64,000 nucleotides of DNA from Adiantum capillus-veneris (GCA_014529385.2 CM043954.1:94507247-94571246); one strand, 5' to 3'. Shown: positions 25,020 through 38,369, counted from the first letter of the stretch. Made by a program: numbers and translations. The notes: generated by a model from the letters alone, not told the origin.

Positions 25020-26470
25020 TGCTCTATTGCCTCATAGGAAGGTTGGTTTCAAGGTGCACTTATCCAGGCTAGCCTATCTTGGAGAAATGATGGAGCTTGC
25101 TTCTCTCCTTGTTTCAATGGAGACTAGCTTGGACAAGTGGTGGACCTTTTCTTCTCTCTATGTGTCAATAGAGTTAGCTTGGACAAGTGGTGACCTTGGA
25201 ACAAAACCCCCATGTAAAACATATCATGGGTATTCCAAGTGATTAGAAAGATTACCATTTAAGATATAACCTTATAGGTTGAACAACTGGAGCCTAGCTT
25301 GGAGAAATGGTGGACCTTTGATTCTCTCCATGTTTCAATGGAGCCTATCTTGGAGAAATGGTGGAGCTTGCTTCTGTCCATGTTTCAATGGAGCCTAGCT
25401 TTGACAATTGGTGGACCTTTTCTTCTCTATATGTTTCAATAGAGTTAGCTTAGACACGTGGTGGATCTTCAAACTAAACCAACTACTATCAATGTTTCCT
25501 AGCTTGGACAAGTGGTGGAGTGTTTCTCCTCTCCATGTTTCAATGGAGCTTAGCTTGGACAAGTGTTGGACCTTAAAACAAAAACCCCATGTACAACATA
25601 GCATGGATTTTCTAGATTTCAATGGAGTCTAGCTTTAACAAATGGTGGAGCTTGCCTTCATCCATGTTTCAATGAAACTAGCTTGGACAAGTGGTGGACC
25701 TTGTAAGAAACCCCCCCCATGTACAACATATCATTGGTTTTCTAAGTGATGGGAAGGAATACCATTCAAGATATAAACTGATAGCTTGGATAAGTAGTTG
25801 ACTTTAAAACCAAATTCATCATAATACAATGAAATACATGTCAGCCAATTCCTAAATCTTGAGCCAAACCTCCCATGCTATTAGAGATAATATATTGGAT
25901 AAGTGGTGGACCTTCTATTATTTTCCCATGCCTAGTTTAAACAACCGGTACACTTTACAGCTATAAAGGTTGGACGAGTGGTGGAGTCTTGTTTCTATCC
26001 ATGTTTTAATGGATCCTAGCTTGGACAAGTGGTGGACCTTGGAAAAAAGCTTCCATGTACAACATATATGAGGTTTTCCATGTTTTAATGGAACCTATCT
26101 TGGACAAATGGTGAAGCTTGCTTCTCTCCATGTTGATTTTGGAACTACCTTAGACAAGTGGTGGAGCTTTGCTTTTCTACTCTTCATAATACAATGAAGT
26201 ATAGGTTGGTTACATGGTGAATCTTAAGACCAAACCTCCCATTTTACTAGAGATGATAGGTTGGACAAGTGGATCAACCTTCTATCATTTCTCCATGACT
26301 ATATTAGACAACTAGTAGACCTAGAATCTCTCTATGTTGTCTAGAGATGAGCTTGGACAACTGATGGACCCTGCTTCTCTCTTCCCTTGGTTTACTAGTT
26401 TGAAGACTCATTATATATACTTTCTTAGATCTATCTTGAACAAATGGTGGACCTTGTATCCACAATCTTA
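25020..26470 (+). repeat. Minisatellite block 1 (plus orientation)
   Basis: Repeated variants of TTGGACAAGTGGTGGACCTT alternate with TCTCCATGTTTCAATGGAG and short fillers such as CCCCCATGTACAACATATC. Basic spacing is about 55-70 bp. Units are diverged. Open frames (for example SLDKWWTF) are by-products of the repeat and not supported as genes. Confidence 0.9.
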
Positions 26471-27301
26471 ATCCATTACAAAAAAGTATATGAAAAAATA
26501 ACATAGGAATCTTGGTTTGAAGGTCAAGCAATTAGGTTCCAAATGCACATAATAATATATTTTCCACCCATAATAAAAGAAATTTAAATATGTTATTACC
26601 AAATTGACAAAGGTAACGTCCAAGAATTCTAGCTTTGCATCTTGTCAGATCTAAATCTTCATCAAGGCGACATGCATGTATACATCAACTTTCAAGCCAT
26701 TCAAGAATGCATGCACTTAGATTCCATAGTTTTCTTTTCAAAGTCTTTTAGGTTCTAAAACTCTTTCACATAAAGTATGTAATGACAAAATTCTTGAAGC
26801 AAATATTTGTGCCCAAGAAAAAGATCCCTCTCACATATTTAAAGTCCATGAATTCTCTGATCCACACTTACAAGTTTTATTTTAACATCAAACATACAAA
26901 TAAATGCAACCTCGATATGAATTGACAAAAAATGAATTTCTTTTACTATATGACCCAACATAGGCCCCAATCAAATAAAAAATGAGTCCCCAAAAATTTG
27001 GGTGCACTCTAGCAATACATCAGAGTCCCCTTACAATAGGATGCAGTCCAAAAGTACATTGAAGTCCCCTTAGAGTAGGGTGCACTCCATTGAAGTGTTC
27101 ATAAAATTGACACAACTTTGTTTTTTTCTTTTAAAGACTATATCAAATTATACGAATATTGAAAGATACACACTAGAATAAAAAAAGCATCTTATGGACA
27201 TATTTATTCAATGCTTTCGTGTTGACAAGTACACACCAAGGACATAATTTGTCTCAGAATCACTGTACCGATTTACAATTGTATTGTATGTATAGACTCT
27301 C
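26471..27301. other. AT-rich DNA between minisatellite and HAD remnant
   Basis: No gene is seen. It may be intron or flank of the remnant at 27302-28073. Confidence 0.4.
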
Positions 27302-28073
27302 TTATCTCTTGCATACAACTATCCTACCAACCATGGTTCTCTGCAAGAAGTTTTGAAGTTGCTCGGAAGTTTGCCTCCACATTTTTGGAAATATAAGATA
27401 TGTCCCTGGCATGTTCCACATCACCCTATATGGAGTGTCATAAAAAATTAAGGTATTGTTTGCATCCAAATCCTCAAATATCTTCCAAATATCACTCAAA
27501 TTTTGTGATAAACCCTTGTAAATCCTAACATGATATTTGGATTTTGGAAATTTTTGTTACTCATAAACACCTTGAACTTGGTATACTGCTCAGGAAAACA
27601 TTTTTGTGTGATGTGTTGCACCCTTGTTAAGTTATAGCAAGTCCATATCCATAGCTCAAAGTATTCAGCACAAAAAGCCAAATACTTTGTGCGTCTGGAA
27701 GCACCACATGATAAACTTCATCTTTATCCTCCACAAGTCGCATGTGTTGAGCCCAAGCTAGCATAGAATCTCCATATTTCATTTCAATTGTGTTGAGAAG
27801 TAACCCCTCTAGATCGAAGATAAGTACTCTTTTGATGTCCTTGAAAGCAGATGGTAGGTGATAAGGAGGTGATTGATTCCTTGGACAAGGTCTTGGAGGA
27901 GGTTGGATGGGTAATTCAATAGTTTTCTTCAATTTATGCCAGCATATATCCAATCCATTTTTCTGTAATGATTCTGAAATTAAAGAACACATTAGGGCCA
28001 ATTTGGATGAAAAAAGGGTTGTGTAAGGATCTAAAAAGGAGCAACCTAAAAAAGACAATGAAGGTCTTACCAA
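27302..28073 (-). pseudogene. FCP1/NIF-like (HAD) phosphatase remnant, N-terminal half
   Basis: The open minus-strand stretch 28073-27627 carries KRVLIFDLEGLLLNT (about 27800-27846). This is a HAD motif I in which the second Asp of the usual DxD is Glu, or DLNG in the plant relatives. It is followed by VYHVVLPDAQSIWLF, the next conserved strand of the family. Downstream reading to 27302 is scattered with stops. A related module with the complementary half is at 35923-37125. Known family members dephosphorylate proteins such as the RNA polymerase II tail; this copy is dead. Confidence 0.55.
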
Positions 28074-28674
28074 AACTATTCAACATGGGTAATCATTGGA
28101 TAGAGCTCATCAAGCGCCACCCATGGACCATTTCAACACTAAATTTGGAGTTCATATGCAAAAGTTACAGCTAAAATAGTGCAAAATATTCAAAAAACAC
28201 GTGAAGGAGATCTTGACACGTGTACAAAAGTGCCATACTTTTGGAAATGTGGCTCCTCCTCGACCCTTAGATCAAGGATACAAAAACCCTAAACAGCCCT
28301 TATTTCATCCAAACTGGCCCTAATGAAGAACACTTAATGCAAACACAACAATAGACATGAGTTTTGCATTGTCTACCCTAAGGTTTTATTAGATACCAAA
28401 ATCCATCTATGATCTACTCATTAATAGAAAGAAATCCAAATTAAAATCTTGACTCTTTTTAATGCTACACTCTCTCTTAGTCTCAATACCATGGAGTTCA
28501 ACTAGAATTAAGTCAACTAATAACTACTACTTGTTGTTAAATGTATGCTTGAAGTGCATAAGGCTTAACCAATGCTCTAGTGCAGAATGGGTATTTAGGT
28601 CTCAAGGTCTACCACTTATCCAAGCAAAGATCCATTTACATATGGAAACCCAATTTTCCTTAATATAATGATAT
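28074..28674. other. AT-rich DNA, no gene seen
   Basis: Between the HAD remnant and the main minisatellite. A single degenerate minisatellite unit appears near 28600. Confidence 0.4.
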
Positions 28675-31600
28675 AGAGTGGACAAGTGGTGAATCCTGAG
28701 GCCAAACCACTCATGCTACTAGGAATAATAGGTCGGACAAGTGGTGGACCTTGAATGTAAACCCCCCTATGTACAAAGTATCATGGGTTTTGGGTATTTC
28801 AATGGACTCTAGCATCTTGAAGACATGGTGGAGCTTACTTCTCTCCATGTTTCAATGGATTCTATCTTGGATAAATGGTGGAGCATCATTCTCTCCATGT
28901 TTCAATGGTGCCTAGCAAGTGGTGGACGTTTGTTTCTCTCTGTGTTTAAACAGATTTAGCTTGGACAAGTGGTGGACCTTGGAACAAAACCCCCATGTAA
29001 AACATATCATGGACATTACAAGTGGTGAGAAGAAATACCATTCAATATATAACCTTATAGGTTGGACAAGTGGTGGACCTTAACACCCAGTTATTATTAA
29101 TATAATGACATAGAGTGGACAAGTGGTGAATCTTGCGACCAAACCTACTAGGAAAAATAGGTTGGACAAGTGGTGGACCTTGAATGCAAACCCCCCATGT
29201 ACAAAATATCACTCATGATACTAGGAAAAATTTGGTATTAAGGTCCGTGTTTCAATGGAAACTAGCTTGGACAAGTGGTGGACCTTTGTTTCTCTCTATG
29301 TTTGAACAGATTTAGCTTGGACAAGTGGTGGACCTTGAAACAAAACCCCCATGTAAAACATATCATGGACATTACAAGTGGTGAGAAAAAATACCATTCA
29401 ATATATAACCTTATAGGTTGTACAAGTGGTGGACCTTAACACCCAGTTATTATTAATATAATGACATAGAGTGGACAAGTGGTGAATCTTGCGACCAAAC
29501 CTACTAGGAAAAGAAGGTTGGACAAGTGGTGTACCTTGAATGAAAACCCCCCATGTACAAAATATCACTCATGCTACTAGGAATAATTTGGTATTAAGGT
29601 CCATGTTTCAATGGAGCCTAGGTTGGACAAGTGGTGGACCTTTGTTTCTCTCTATGTTTCAATAGAATTAGCTTGGACAAGTGGTGAACCTTGGAACAAA
29701 ACCCCCATGTAAAGCATGTCATGGGCATTACAAGTGGTGAGAAAAATACCATTCAAGATATAACCTTATAGGTTGGACAAGTGGTGGACCTTAGCACCCA
29801 ATTCCTCTTAATATAATGACATAGAGTGAAAAAGTGGTGAATCGTGACACCAAACCTACTAGGGATAATAGGTTAGACAAGTGGTTGACCTTGAATGTAA
29901 ATCCCCCATGTACAAAATATCATGGGTTTTGCGTATTTCAATGGAGCCTAGCATCTTGGAGACATGGTGGAACTTACTTCTTTCCATGTTTTAATGGAGC
30001 CTATCTAGGAGAAATGGTGGAGGTTTGTTCTCTCCATGTTTCAATGGAGCCTAGCTTGGACAAGTCGTGGATCTTAGTTTCTCTCTATGTTTGAATATGG
30101 CTAGCTTGGACTAGTGGTGGATCTTGGAATGAAACTCCCATGTAAAACATATCATGGGCATTTCAAGTGGCGAGAATAGATACCATTTAAGATATAACCT
30201 TATAGGTTGTGGACCTTAACACATCGTTATTCTTAATATAATGGCATAGAGTGTACAAGTGGTGAATCTTGAAACCAAACCACTCATGCTACTAGGGATA
30301 ATAGGTTAAACAAGTGGTGGGCCTTGAAATGAGATCCCCTAGAGTGTTTCAATGGACGCTAGCTTGGAAACATGGTAAAGCTTTCTTCTCTCCATGTTTC
30401 AATGGAGTCTATCTTGGATATATGGTGGAGCATCATTCTGTCCATGTTTCAATGGAGCCTAGCTTGGACAAGTGGTGGACCTTTGTTTCTCTCTATGTTT
30501 GAATAGAGTTATCTTGGAAAAGTGGTGGACCTTGGAACAAAACCCCCATGTAAAACATATCATGGGCATTACAAGTGGTGAGAAAAAATACCATTCAATA
30601 TATAACCTTATAGATTGGACAAGTGGTGGACCTTAACATTAGGTTAGTAACCTAACAGGACATAAAAGTGTCCTTTCAGGGTTTTGAAAAAAACCTCCAA
30701 AACCATAGTAGATCCACTCATTTTGTAAAATCCTTTCATGAGGTTATAGTTCAAGGCCTACTTCACATGGAAAAAATAAGAGACTTGTAAAATTTCTCAT
30801 CTTTTGGTCACACCAAGCCTCCAAAGTTGATGGACCAGTACATTTTCATCAAAACAGTCATTTCTTACGTTTTTTTGTATAAAAATAAGATTAGGGATTT
30901 TTGTAGGACTTCAGATAAATTCCCTTGTTAACTTCAATGGGTTGGTTATCAGAACATATGATTGCTTCTCACTCACTATTTTTTGTTTTGCCAAAAGAAA
31001 TAGGTACAAAGAAGTTGAATTTTTACCATTCTGCAAACCTATCATCAAAGTTTCTATAGCCACGTTGAATACAAATAATATATGCATGTTTTCTTAGTTC
31101 CCTATTGTCCTTTAGGTTCATAAGGAGCCATGGAGCATGTCAAAAGAATAATACATCTCTTACCAAGGGGAATCTTGGGGACAAAGATGAAGTGCTAAAT
31201 ACAGCAAACATGAAAAAACTGGGTTCAACATTATGAGTTGTAGAATCCCATAGAAACTATTGAATATCTAGCCGAATTTGATCCTTATGACTAGATATGG
31301 TTACTACCTACAAAATGCATATAGTTGTCACAAGAAACTAGCAATATTGAAAAAGCTATACTTGATATACTAGAATGTTTTGTTTTCTTCTATAATAGAG
31401 AAAACCAACCATCGTTGTGTACTATGCAAAATAGGGTATTAGGTGCCCCAAAAATCAAGGAATATTAGCTTTATGTTACAATATGGGACATAGAAAATCA
31501 AAACTACATTTGGATATCATGAAAGCCACCAAAAAAATCATAGAAGAGCTAGAATTGGCTAAAAAGTTGGATTTGACATTTTTTGTAATTTGGTCATAAC

Positions 31601-34600
31601 TTACAACTTTAACATTTATTTCTCCCTAGAAGCATCAGAACATGTTGAGGACTACTAAAGATAGTTCTCTAGCATTATGGACCTCACAAACATGAATTCT
31701 AGAGTGGTATAGTTGCAAAAAAGTTGAAAAAAGCCAAAAACAGGACCCGTTTTTTCACACAGTTTAGGTTGTGAAATGTTGTGCAAGGACAAGGTTAAAG
31801 ATGGAATTGATATTCCAAAAAAAATGTCAAGTTTTTTTCAGCTCATGAGACAACTTTCTAGATATATAGCACCTCAAAATCCATTTTGAAACTCTTGACA
31901 TAATTCAAGGAAAATGGTCACTTAACAGGACATAAAAGTGTTCCATTACCAACCTAGTGTTAACACCCAATTATTCTTAATATAATGACATAGAGTGGAC
32001 AAGTGGTGAACTTGGGACCAAACCTACTAGGGAAAATAGGTTGTACAACTGGTGGACCTTGAATGTAAACCCCCCATGTACAAAATATCACTCATGCTAC
32101 TAGAAAAAAATTGGTATTAAGGTCCATGTTTCAATGCAGCCTAGCTTGGAAAAGTGGTGGACCTTTGTTTCTCTCTATGTTTCAATAGAGTTAGCTTGGA
32201 CAAGTGGTGGACCTTGGAACAAAACCTCCATGTAAATCATGTCATGGGCATTACAAGTGGTGAGAAAAAATACCATTCAAGCTATAACATTATAGGTTGG
32301 ACAAGTGGTGGACCTTAACACCCAATTCCTCTTAATATAATGACATAGAGTGGACAAGTGGTGAATCATGAGACCAAACATACTAGGTATAATAGGTTGG
32401 ACAAGTGGTGGACCTTGAATGTAAACCCCCCATGTACAAAATATCATGGGTATTGGGTATTTCAATGGAGCCTAGCATCTTAGAGACATGGTGGAGCTTA
32501 CTTCTCTCCATGTTTCAATGGAGCCTATCTAAGAGAAATAGTGGAGGTTCCTTCTCTCCATGTTTCAATGAGCCTAGCATGGACAAGTGGTGGACCTTTC
32601 TTTCTCTATATGTTTTAATAGATTTAGCTTGGACAAGTGGTGGACCTTGGAATGAAACCCCCATGTAAAACATATCATGGGCATTTCAAGTGGTGAGAAA
32701 GGATACCATTTAATATATAACCTTATAGGTTGGACAAGTGGTGGACCTTAACACATAGTTCTTCTTAATATAATGACATAGAGTGTACAAGTGGTGAATC
32801 TTGAGACCAAACCACTCGTGCTACTAGGGATAATAGGCTGGACAAGTAGTGGACCTTGAATGTAAACCCCTCATGTACAAAATTATGGGTTTAGGGTATT
32901 TCAATGGAGCCTAGCTTGTAGACATGGTGGAGATTGCTTCTCTCAATGTTTCAATGGAACCTATCTTGGAGAAATGATGGAGAATCCTTCTCTCCATGTT
33001 TCAATGGAGCCTATCTTGGACAAGTGGTGGACCTTTGCTTCTCTCTATGTTTCAATAGAGTTAGCTTGGACAAGTGGTGGATCTTGGGACAAAACCCCTT
33101 TGTAAAACATAGCATGGGCATTAAAAGTGATGAGAAAAAATATCATTCAAGATATAACCTTATAGGTTGGAAAAGTGGTGACGGACCTTGACAAGTGGTG
33201 AAGGATACCATTTAAAATATACCCCAAGTGGTGGACCTTAGCAAGTGGTGATGGACCTTGACAAGTGGTGAAGGATACCATTTACAATATACCCTTATAG
33301 GTTGGACAGTGGTGGACCTTAACACCCAATTCTTCTTAATATAATGACATAGAGTGGATAAGTGGTGAATCTTAAGACCAAACCACTCATTCTACTAGGT
33401 ATAATACGTTAGACAAGTGGTAGACCTTGAATGTAAACACCCCATGTACAAAATATCATGGTTTTAGGGTGTTTCAATGGAGCCTAGCATCTTGGAGACA
33501 TGGTAGATCTTGATTCTTTCCATGTTTGAATGGCACCTATCTTGGAAAAATGATGGAGGTTACTTCTCTCCATGTTTCAACGGAGCCTAGCCTTGACAAG
33601 TGGTGAACCTTTTCTTCTCTCTATGTTTGAATAGAGTTAGCTTGGACAAGTGGTGGACCTTTGCTTCTCTCTATGTTTTAATAGAGTTAGCTTGGACAAG
33701 TGGTGGACCTTGGAATGAAACCCCCATGTAAAACATATCATGGGTATTTCAAGTGGTGATAAAGGATACCATTTAAGATATAACCTTATAGATTGGACAA
33801 GTGGTGGACCTTAATACACAGTTCTTCTTAATATAATGACATAGAGTGTACATGTGGTGTATCTTGAGACCAAACCACTTGTGCTACTAGGGATAATAGG
33901 TTAGACAAGTGGTGGGCCTTGAAATAAAACCCCCCATGTACAAAATAAAATGGGTTTAGGGTATTTAAATGGATCCTAGCTTGGAGACATGGTGGAGCCT
34001 GCTTCTCTCCATGTTTCAATGAAGCCTATCTTGGAGAAATGGTGGAGAATCCTTCTCTCCATGTTTCAATATAGCCTAGCTTGGACAAGTGGTGGACCTT
34101 TGGTTCTCTGTATGTTTCAATAGAGTTAGCTTAGACAAGTGGCAGACATTGAAACAAAACTCCCATGTAAAACATATCATGGGTAGTTCAAGTTGTGAGA
34201 AAAAACACCATTTAAAATGTAACCTTATAGGTTGAACAAGTGGTGGACCTTCACACCCAATCCTTTTTAATACAATGACATAGAGTGAAAATTGGTGAAT
34301 CTTGAGACCAAACCTATCAAGCTACTAGGGATACTAGGTTGGACAAGTGGTGGACCTTGAATGTACATCCCCTATGTACAAAATATCATGGGTTTAGGGT
34401 GTTTCAATGGATTCTAGCATATTGGAGACATGGTGGAGCTTGCTTCTCTCCATGTTTCAAGTGGTGGACCTTCAATTATTTTCCCATACCTAGTTTAGAC
34501 AACCCATACACTTTGCAACTCTAAAGGTTGGACGAGTGGTGGAGCTTTGTTTATTTTCATGTTTTAATGGATCCTAGCTTGGACAAGTGATGGACCTTGG

Positions 34601-34990
34601 AAAAAAGCCCCCCCGGTACAACATAGCTAAGTTTTTTCATGTTTTAATGGAAGAAAGCTTCGACAAATGGTGGAGCTTGCTTATCTCCATGTGGATTTTG
34701 GAACTAGCTTGGACAAGTGGTGGATCTTTGCTTTTCTACTCTTCATAATACAATGATGCAAAGGTTGGTTACATGGTGAATCTTAAGGCGAAACCTCCCA
34801 TCTTACTAGAGATGATAGGCTGGACAAGTGGTCAACCTTCTATCATTTCTCCATGCCTATTATTAGACAATTAGTAGAACTAGCATCTTTCTATGTTGTC
34901 TAGAGCTGAGCTTGGACAAGTAGTGGACCTTGCTACTCTCTTCCCTTGGTTTATTAGTTTGAAGACTCATTATATATACTTGCTTAGATC
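28675..34990 (+). repeat. Minisatellite block 2 with higher-order repeat (plus orientation)
   Basis: Dozens of units built on TTGGACAAGTGGTGGACCTT. A once-per-period marker ATAATGACATAGAGTG recurs near 28667, 29100, 29457, 29811, 30236, 31979, 32335, 32766, 33338, 33829 and 34270. Taking out the 1.3-kb inserted element, the periods are about 355-575 bp. They differ by whole inner units, as expected from unequal exchange or slippage. The element at 30637-31959 interrupts it. Confidence 0.93.
30637..31959. mobile_element. 1.32-kb non-coding inverted-terminal element, copy 2, TTAA-flanked
   Basis: Flanked by TTAA on both sides (30633-30636 and 31960-31963). The array consensus at other periods has CCTTAACACCC with a single TTAA, giving the empty site. 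Termini are CATTAGGTTAGTAAC and, on the other strand, CACTAGGTTGGTAAT. GGACATAAAAGTGTYC lies inside both ends. It matches copy 1 along its length with many substitutions. TTAA duplication with short inverted ends is the signature of piggyBac-type elements; TTAACA as duplication is the alternative. No transposase inside. Confidence 0.82.
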
Positions 34991-35720
34991 TATATACTTA
35001 CTCATTAGTTAGGTTACAAGTAGGTATGTAATTTGTTAGCCTCAAGGGACTTTGAATATTTAATAGTAAGAAAGTCAAGTGCTGGTTTGAAGATCTTTTG
35101 CTTATCTAAACTAGACTCTAACTCAATAATAAGTTTCTTAAGTTCCACGAATTGTCCTATCTAGGCTCCAAAAGAGTCTTAATTGGTTTGTGCTAGATTC
35201 TAACTTCCTTGATGGGGTAGAATCCTAGAAAAATGAGGCACTATAAGTTTTACCTTAGCTCAAATGGATTTTCACTTAAACTAGACTGCAATTTGGCACT
35301 CTAGTATCTTTGTCTGGATGGAGTTTAACACTAGATACATAGTAGTGATATTTAAGCTTCATGTCTCTTCACTTGATCGAGATATGAGACCATATTTTCA
35401 AGGTCACCACTTGTCTTACCTAAAGACCAATGTGAGACATGGGAGCAAGAAAGCCATCCGATATTGTTTTAAGGACTATTACATAGACAATCAATAACTT
35501 AAGTAAAGGAAAAAGGCTTGGATCTTTCACAATTAATAACTTAAGTAAAGCCAAAAAGACTTGGATCTTTGACAATTTTTTTCAAACTAAAAAAGCACAA
35601 TCTCATGCTAACAAAACTATAAATCACAATTGAAAGTTTTGAACAAGAAAAAGATCAGCAATCTTAATAAGAAGGATACTTTTCATTTCATTTGATGACT
35701 ACAAATTAAAAGAAAGTCTC
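34991..35720. other. AT-rich DNA, no gene seen
   Basis: The minisatellite fades out near 34990. The remainder may be 3' flank of the minus-strand HAD gene. Confidence 0.4.
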
Positions 35721-35829
35721 TCAAGAAATTGATAAACAAAAAATGTAGGTGACTGCTTCGTTATTTTGAGCAAAAATATCAAAATCTCTATTGATTGAGC
35801 TCCATCTAGTAGTATCCTTTGTAAGATCC
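35721..35829 (-). pseudogene. Possible last exon of HAD-phosphatase gene
   Basis: A good splice acceptor (TTCCTTTTTGCAG on the minus strand) ends at 35830. It is followed by an open stretch reading DLTKDTTRWSS to a stop at 35721. The phase with the preceding exon could not be made to fit cleanly, so the link is tentative. Confidence 0.3.
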
Positions 35830-35922
35830 TGCAAAAAGGAATAAAAAGAAAGATTTGTTAGATACCATGCACATGAGTGTTCAAGCATGCGTATCAAGAA
35901 TATATGACATGTCACTAGTACC

Positions 35923-37125
35923 TTAGGGTTGGTTTCTATCTAGCCTTAGAAGATTGTTCTTAGCTTTCACCTTATTTATATAAGCCTTTGTTGTGGTTGC
36001 CTTCAAAACTCCTTTTGTGTTACAACCCAATTGACTAGCTAAAGTGGTCAATTGTGCTGCCTTCATACTTTCAATGGGTGTACGCTCCTTTGCCAAGATC
36101 TCTTGTATTTGGGCTCTTCTCATTTCATTGCGGTGTCTTGTGTCACTTGCGTCTTCAATGATAGTTTCATCTCTATCACCTTTTGCAGGTGGTATTCTTC
36201 TTGTAAAGAACACCTTAGCTAACCAAACATCACTTTTCTACTTCCAATACTCCATGATTTGTTTGTATTCACTATTATTTGTCACTATAGGTTGTCCATA
36301 ACGATTAGAAGCAATTAAATCACGCACATCCCTTCTCTCATCAAGCTGAATCAAGTATGGCAGTAGCTCCTCCAAGAGCATATTGTAAACCATCTTCTCA
36401 GCATCAAATTGTGGTGGAAAAATGCAATTGTTTGCTGGTGAAATACATGCCCTGTTGTAAGGAGAGTCATCAATAAGCCTTGTTCTTTATGGATCACATT
36501 CAAACCCCATGGAAATTTTGGCTAGAGGCTTGAACATTGCCTCAACGTTTGGATTGTCGGGTCTAAACAATTTTTGAGTTTGAGCGGTGTAGCAAACATC
36601 TTGCGACCAAATTGCAAAGAAAGGCAATGTATCCTCAGCTAACTTGTTTAGTGATGCAAGGATTTGATACACATTATTCCTAGTAGTTGTCGACCAAATT
36701 GCAACATTTAACCTCTGTAAAATAGTCTTCAAGAATTGGATGCAACCTTGCCTGAGTATAATATATCTTTTTGAATCCATTTGCACTGAGTTGTGGTGTG
36801 AGGATGGTTGAGGGGAACGTTTCAACAATAGAACATTTAAATACAATATAATTGTCAGCATGGATTTCTCAACATCTACACTACATGACGTAGTAGAAAT
36901 TGGCAATAGCTCGTGAGTGGACTTTTTTGTCTCTTTTGATGTATGTTTCATTTTTGAAGCATCGATTTCTTGGTTCTCATTATTGGAAGCTTGCTCAAGT
37001 TTCACAACACTAGACTCTAGTATAGAAATATCATCCATCTTGGGCACTTCAGAAACCATAGAATCTATGGATTCTATAGTTGTTGGCTGAACCATAGGAG
37101 CATTATCCATCTCAGTTTGTGAATC
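35923..37125 (-). pseudogene. FCP1/NIF-like (HAD) phosphatase gene, damaged exon
   Basis: A splice acceptor (GTTTTCTTAG on the minus strand) precedes 37125. About 400 codons follow in one frame, with TAA at 36489-36487 and TAG at 36240-36238. A Ser/Thr/Glu-rich N-terminus leads to the HAD module: motif I is worn (LTIILYLNVLLLKR near 36845, where the family has DLNG), then LNVAIWSTTTRNNVYQIL (motif II region near 36690) and RTRLIDDSPYN (motif III/IV, near 36480). A basic, helical C-terminus ends at 35923. The phosphate-acceptor Asp is lost, so even without the stops it would not be a normal phosphatase. It matches a plant family of NIF-domain proteins. Confidence 0.65.
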
Positions 37126-37751
37126 TAAGAAAACACACACACAAATGGTATCTCAAAACCACTAGAACTTTATTCACCATATTTACATGTAGAACTCCTA
37201 CTAAGAAATTTATTTAAGGTAAAGTCGTTGTTAGAATCCTTGCAACCATTTTCAGCATTCGTACACAAAACACCACTTGTCTAAAATACAATCTACTAAC
37301 TCAACATTTTCCATCCTACACTTTATTAAAGATGAGTACTTAAAGTGAAAACTAAAAGCCACAACTTGTTGAGAAAACATAAATGTCCAACCTAGACTAC
37401 AAGCAAACAATTAGAGATTTGGCTTAGATTTGGATTCAAAGGCCACCACTTATTCAAGTAAGATAACTCCACTTGTTGAAGACGGTAATGTTTGAAGCCC
37501 CACCACTTTTCCAACCTAGACATTGATTAAATTTTGGTAAGATTTATCACAAATCTAGAGTAGAATCAAGATTCTATGGCCAAGGTAGTCAAATAAGTTA
37601 GACAACACACAAAGCATAAGAGCACTCTAGATTCTCGTTGAGCATAAACTAAACAATAACCAAATGTTATATTTACTTGAGATTTCATCCATGAAAAATG
37701 AAAATGATGCATGTACTTGAGATTTCCATCCATGTACAATACTTTACAATG
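37126..37751. other. AT-rich spacer or intron
   Basis: No supported gene between the SET module and the HAD exon. A few single minisatellite-like units in reverse orientation appear near 37450-37510. It could be an intron if the two modules belong to one gene. Confidence 0.4.
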
Positions 37752-38308
37752 TCAAGTAAAGTCATAGTCAGCAAACAACTCTTCTCCTGCTTCAACTTGA
37801 CAAATAGTCTCAATGCATACATGGCCATATTATTCTGACTTGATGTGTGAAGAGGTGCATTTATGCCAAGGTGGAAAATTTGGATCAAATGTATAGCGTA
37901 CGTTGGGACAGACATTTGTACTGTGAGAACTATTTATATCGCCCGACACGTTTCCTTCTTCTACACAACCAATAATGTATGATTGATCTTCCTCTTCTTC
38001 TATGCTTGGATCCTCTAGATGAGAATATTTATAAGCTCTTGGAAATATTTTGCATATCTTTTTCCAGTCTTGAAATCTATACTTATGTCCTCTATAGTTT
38101 AGAATAGTCAAACCACTTTCCAGGGTAGTATGCACAAATAGCCCATAACCAGCTCCTTGAATACATGAAAGTCGCACTTCAAAATCCACATCGTTAATAT
38201 GGAAAATTACATCTTTGGGAATAGGAAAAGTTGGTGTCCCAAAAGGATCTTCATGCCAATCATAGTGTGAAATACATCTAGTTTTTATATCACTTAACTC
38301 CTTTGTGT
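37752..38308 (-). pseudogene. SETD7-like SET-domain exon, damaged
   Basis: The acceptor TTCTTTTTGCAG (minus) ends at 38309. The frame is open from 38308: a short N-terminal part, then QGAGYGLFVHTT (about 38145), GLTILNYRGHKYRFQDW, the post-insert segment HSTNVCPNVRY (about 37905), and, after one in-frame TAA at 37832-37830, AGEELFADYDF (about 37770). These are in order the start, the substrate/cofactor segment with its NHSxxPN-type motif, and the GEEL...DY end of a SET lysine methyltransferase of the SETD7 style. Two of the motif residues are changed (SxxN for NHSx). With the stop it is probably inactive. Confidence 0.68.
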
Positions 38309-38369
38309 CTGCAAAAAGAAGAAAATATTATGCATAAAATAATGACAAGATCAAAGAAAGTTATCATTA

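Noticed and set aside
25020-34990. Short repeated ORFs with SLDKWWTF- and FNGAYLG-like peptides
   Set aside because: They follow the minisatellite unit, change frame between units, have no stable length and no start context.
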